Shown: piece by piece, positions 63,289 through 64,000 of the stretch
Layout of the letters: each line of letters opens with the position of its first letter
Numbering within the stretch: position 1 is the stretch's first letter
NCBI GenBank assembly: GCA_032209605.1
Contig: JASFXZ010000026.1
Coordinates: 4,030,001 to 4,094,000 of the forward strand
DNA: 64,000 nucleotides
Source of the DNA: Mactromeris polynyma
Lineage: Eukaryota > Mollusca > Bivalvia > Venerida > Mactridae
Direction of reading: 5' to 3'
The notes under the pieces: model-generated
Told to the model about the DNA's origin: nothing
Databases searched by the model: none
What the model saw: the letters and a program-made list of their open reading frames with translations, nothing else
Made by a program: the position numbers and the translations under genes

Positions 63289-64000
63289 TCAATTGCTTTG
63301 GAGACTGCAAGCATACACATGAAGACTTAACATCAGAACCACCATTTGCAAGGATACGAAGTCTCGATGATGCAGTTGACTGAAGACGATCACTTTGGTG
63401 ACAGCACACACTTCCAATCCATCAATCCAGTTATGTTGACTGTAGAACGAACACACAATACAGAGTAACAGAAACATTGGCAAGGAACACACTTAAACCT
63501 CATCTGCAATATCCCACGTGCAGAACCATACTGAGCAACTTTACTAACACAACACGGTCATTATTTGATGATTTAGATGACATATTTCTTGTCCCACAGG
63601 TAAATAAATGTATTACTTCACTGTCGAATAAACAAAACATGGATATGCTATTGTGAGACAAGTACTTATTTAAGCAGCATATTATTCAGACATGATAAAT
63701 TAAGGTAATTTCCAGAAGTTGCGTTATCAACTTTGCTCAGTACAGGTGTAGATGTTGCGGCCATAAATGTTGAGGGGACCTAGCTTCCACAAAATTAAAG
63801 ATCTGAACGAAGCCGTTATTTCTGTTTAATCCATCTGATGCCTCCACTCTAAGGGACCAAGAATACTGGTAATGACAAATTTTCAGACTAACTATCATAA
63901 TTTTATGTGTACATCTAGCAATAACTTCACAATTGGAATTAATAAGACCAGAAAGAGGAATTATTAAGTTGTTACAGGAAAAGCCACATACATACGGCAA
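63289..64000 (+). repeat. Array unit L12, cut by the window end
   Basis: 712 bp seen. The segment at 63903-63915 (TTTTATGTGTACA) carries the L-type extra T, so this is classed as L, subtype of L2. Confidence 0.8.

Larger units (their letters stand above)
33720..64000 (+). repeat. Large tandem array of S (1236 bp) and L (1909-1944 bp) units
   Basis: A fixed marker (start of the segment GCAAGCATACACATGAAG) recurs at 34953, 37830, 39066, 40986, 42222, 44166, 45402, 47346, 49265, 51184, 53104, 55046, 56282, 58191, 59427, 61347 and 63289. Intervals fall into two classes. Inner units differ at only a few positions per kilobase. L differs from S by an extra 684-708 bp, inserted where S reads GGGAATAGCCTACATT. 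The array runs to the window end. Confidence 0.97.

Overview
The window looks like eukaryotic, intron-rich, AT-rich animal DNA, most likely from a lophotrochozoan and probably a bivalve mollusc. The grounds are GT-AG exons with long introns, an SLC2A13-type transporter, tRNA-derived SINEs with a mollusc-like tail, several dispersed repeats of bivalve style, Ty3/gypsy and LINE remnants, and large satellite arrays. The assignment is inference. All exon coordinates come from reading frames, splice signals and phase agreement, not from transcripts.

Region 1 (1-2.3 kb) holds the last two recognisable exons of a proton/myo-inositol cotransporter gene (SLC2A13 type), with a SINE in the intron. Only 229 bp separate its stop from the next start codon. 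Region 2 (2.5-15.8 kb) is one long plus-strand gene that I could follow through 19 phase-compatible exons, about 1205 codons. In order it encodes a CaRF/ALS2CR8-like DNA-binding region, a MULE-type DDE transposase domain with D, D and E present, a SWIM zinc finger, a Ulp1/C48 cysteine-protease domain and a PHD-like finger. A single in-frame TAG at 9622 separates the transposase-SWIM half from the protease-PHD half. This is the most interesting protein-level feature.

Region 3 (15.8-33.1 kb) is repeat-rich. It contains a broken minus-strand Ty3/gypsy pol (about 18.0-19.1 kb), a 20-copy 63-bp satellite with a hairpin in each unit (19.35-20.57 kb), a 2-kb element with matching inverted termini and tRNA-like inserts (21.08-23.07 kb), a perfect 27-bp-arm hairpin (24.80 kb), a 300-bp MITE (26.5 kb) and a LINE 3' end (27.4 kb). 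It also holds two poorly supported gene remnants: coiled-coil exons at 23.7-25.8 kb (+) and short exons at 30.7-32.8 kb (-). Three unrelated tandem repeats at 2.7, 13.4 and 25.1 kb all have a 43-bp period.

Region 4 (about 33.2 kb to the window end) is a tandem array of at least 30 kb. It has two monomer classes: S, exactly 1236 bp in all five complete measured intervals, and L, 1909-1944 bp. Part is arranged as S+L dimers of about 3.15 kb and part as runs of L. Every full unit carries a roughly 213-bp inverted-repeat transposon. The diverged edge copy lacks that transposon, and one edge unit carries a 1147-bp version of it. The short ORFs repeated across the array are not convincing as genes. 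The array continues beyond the window.
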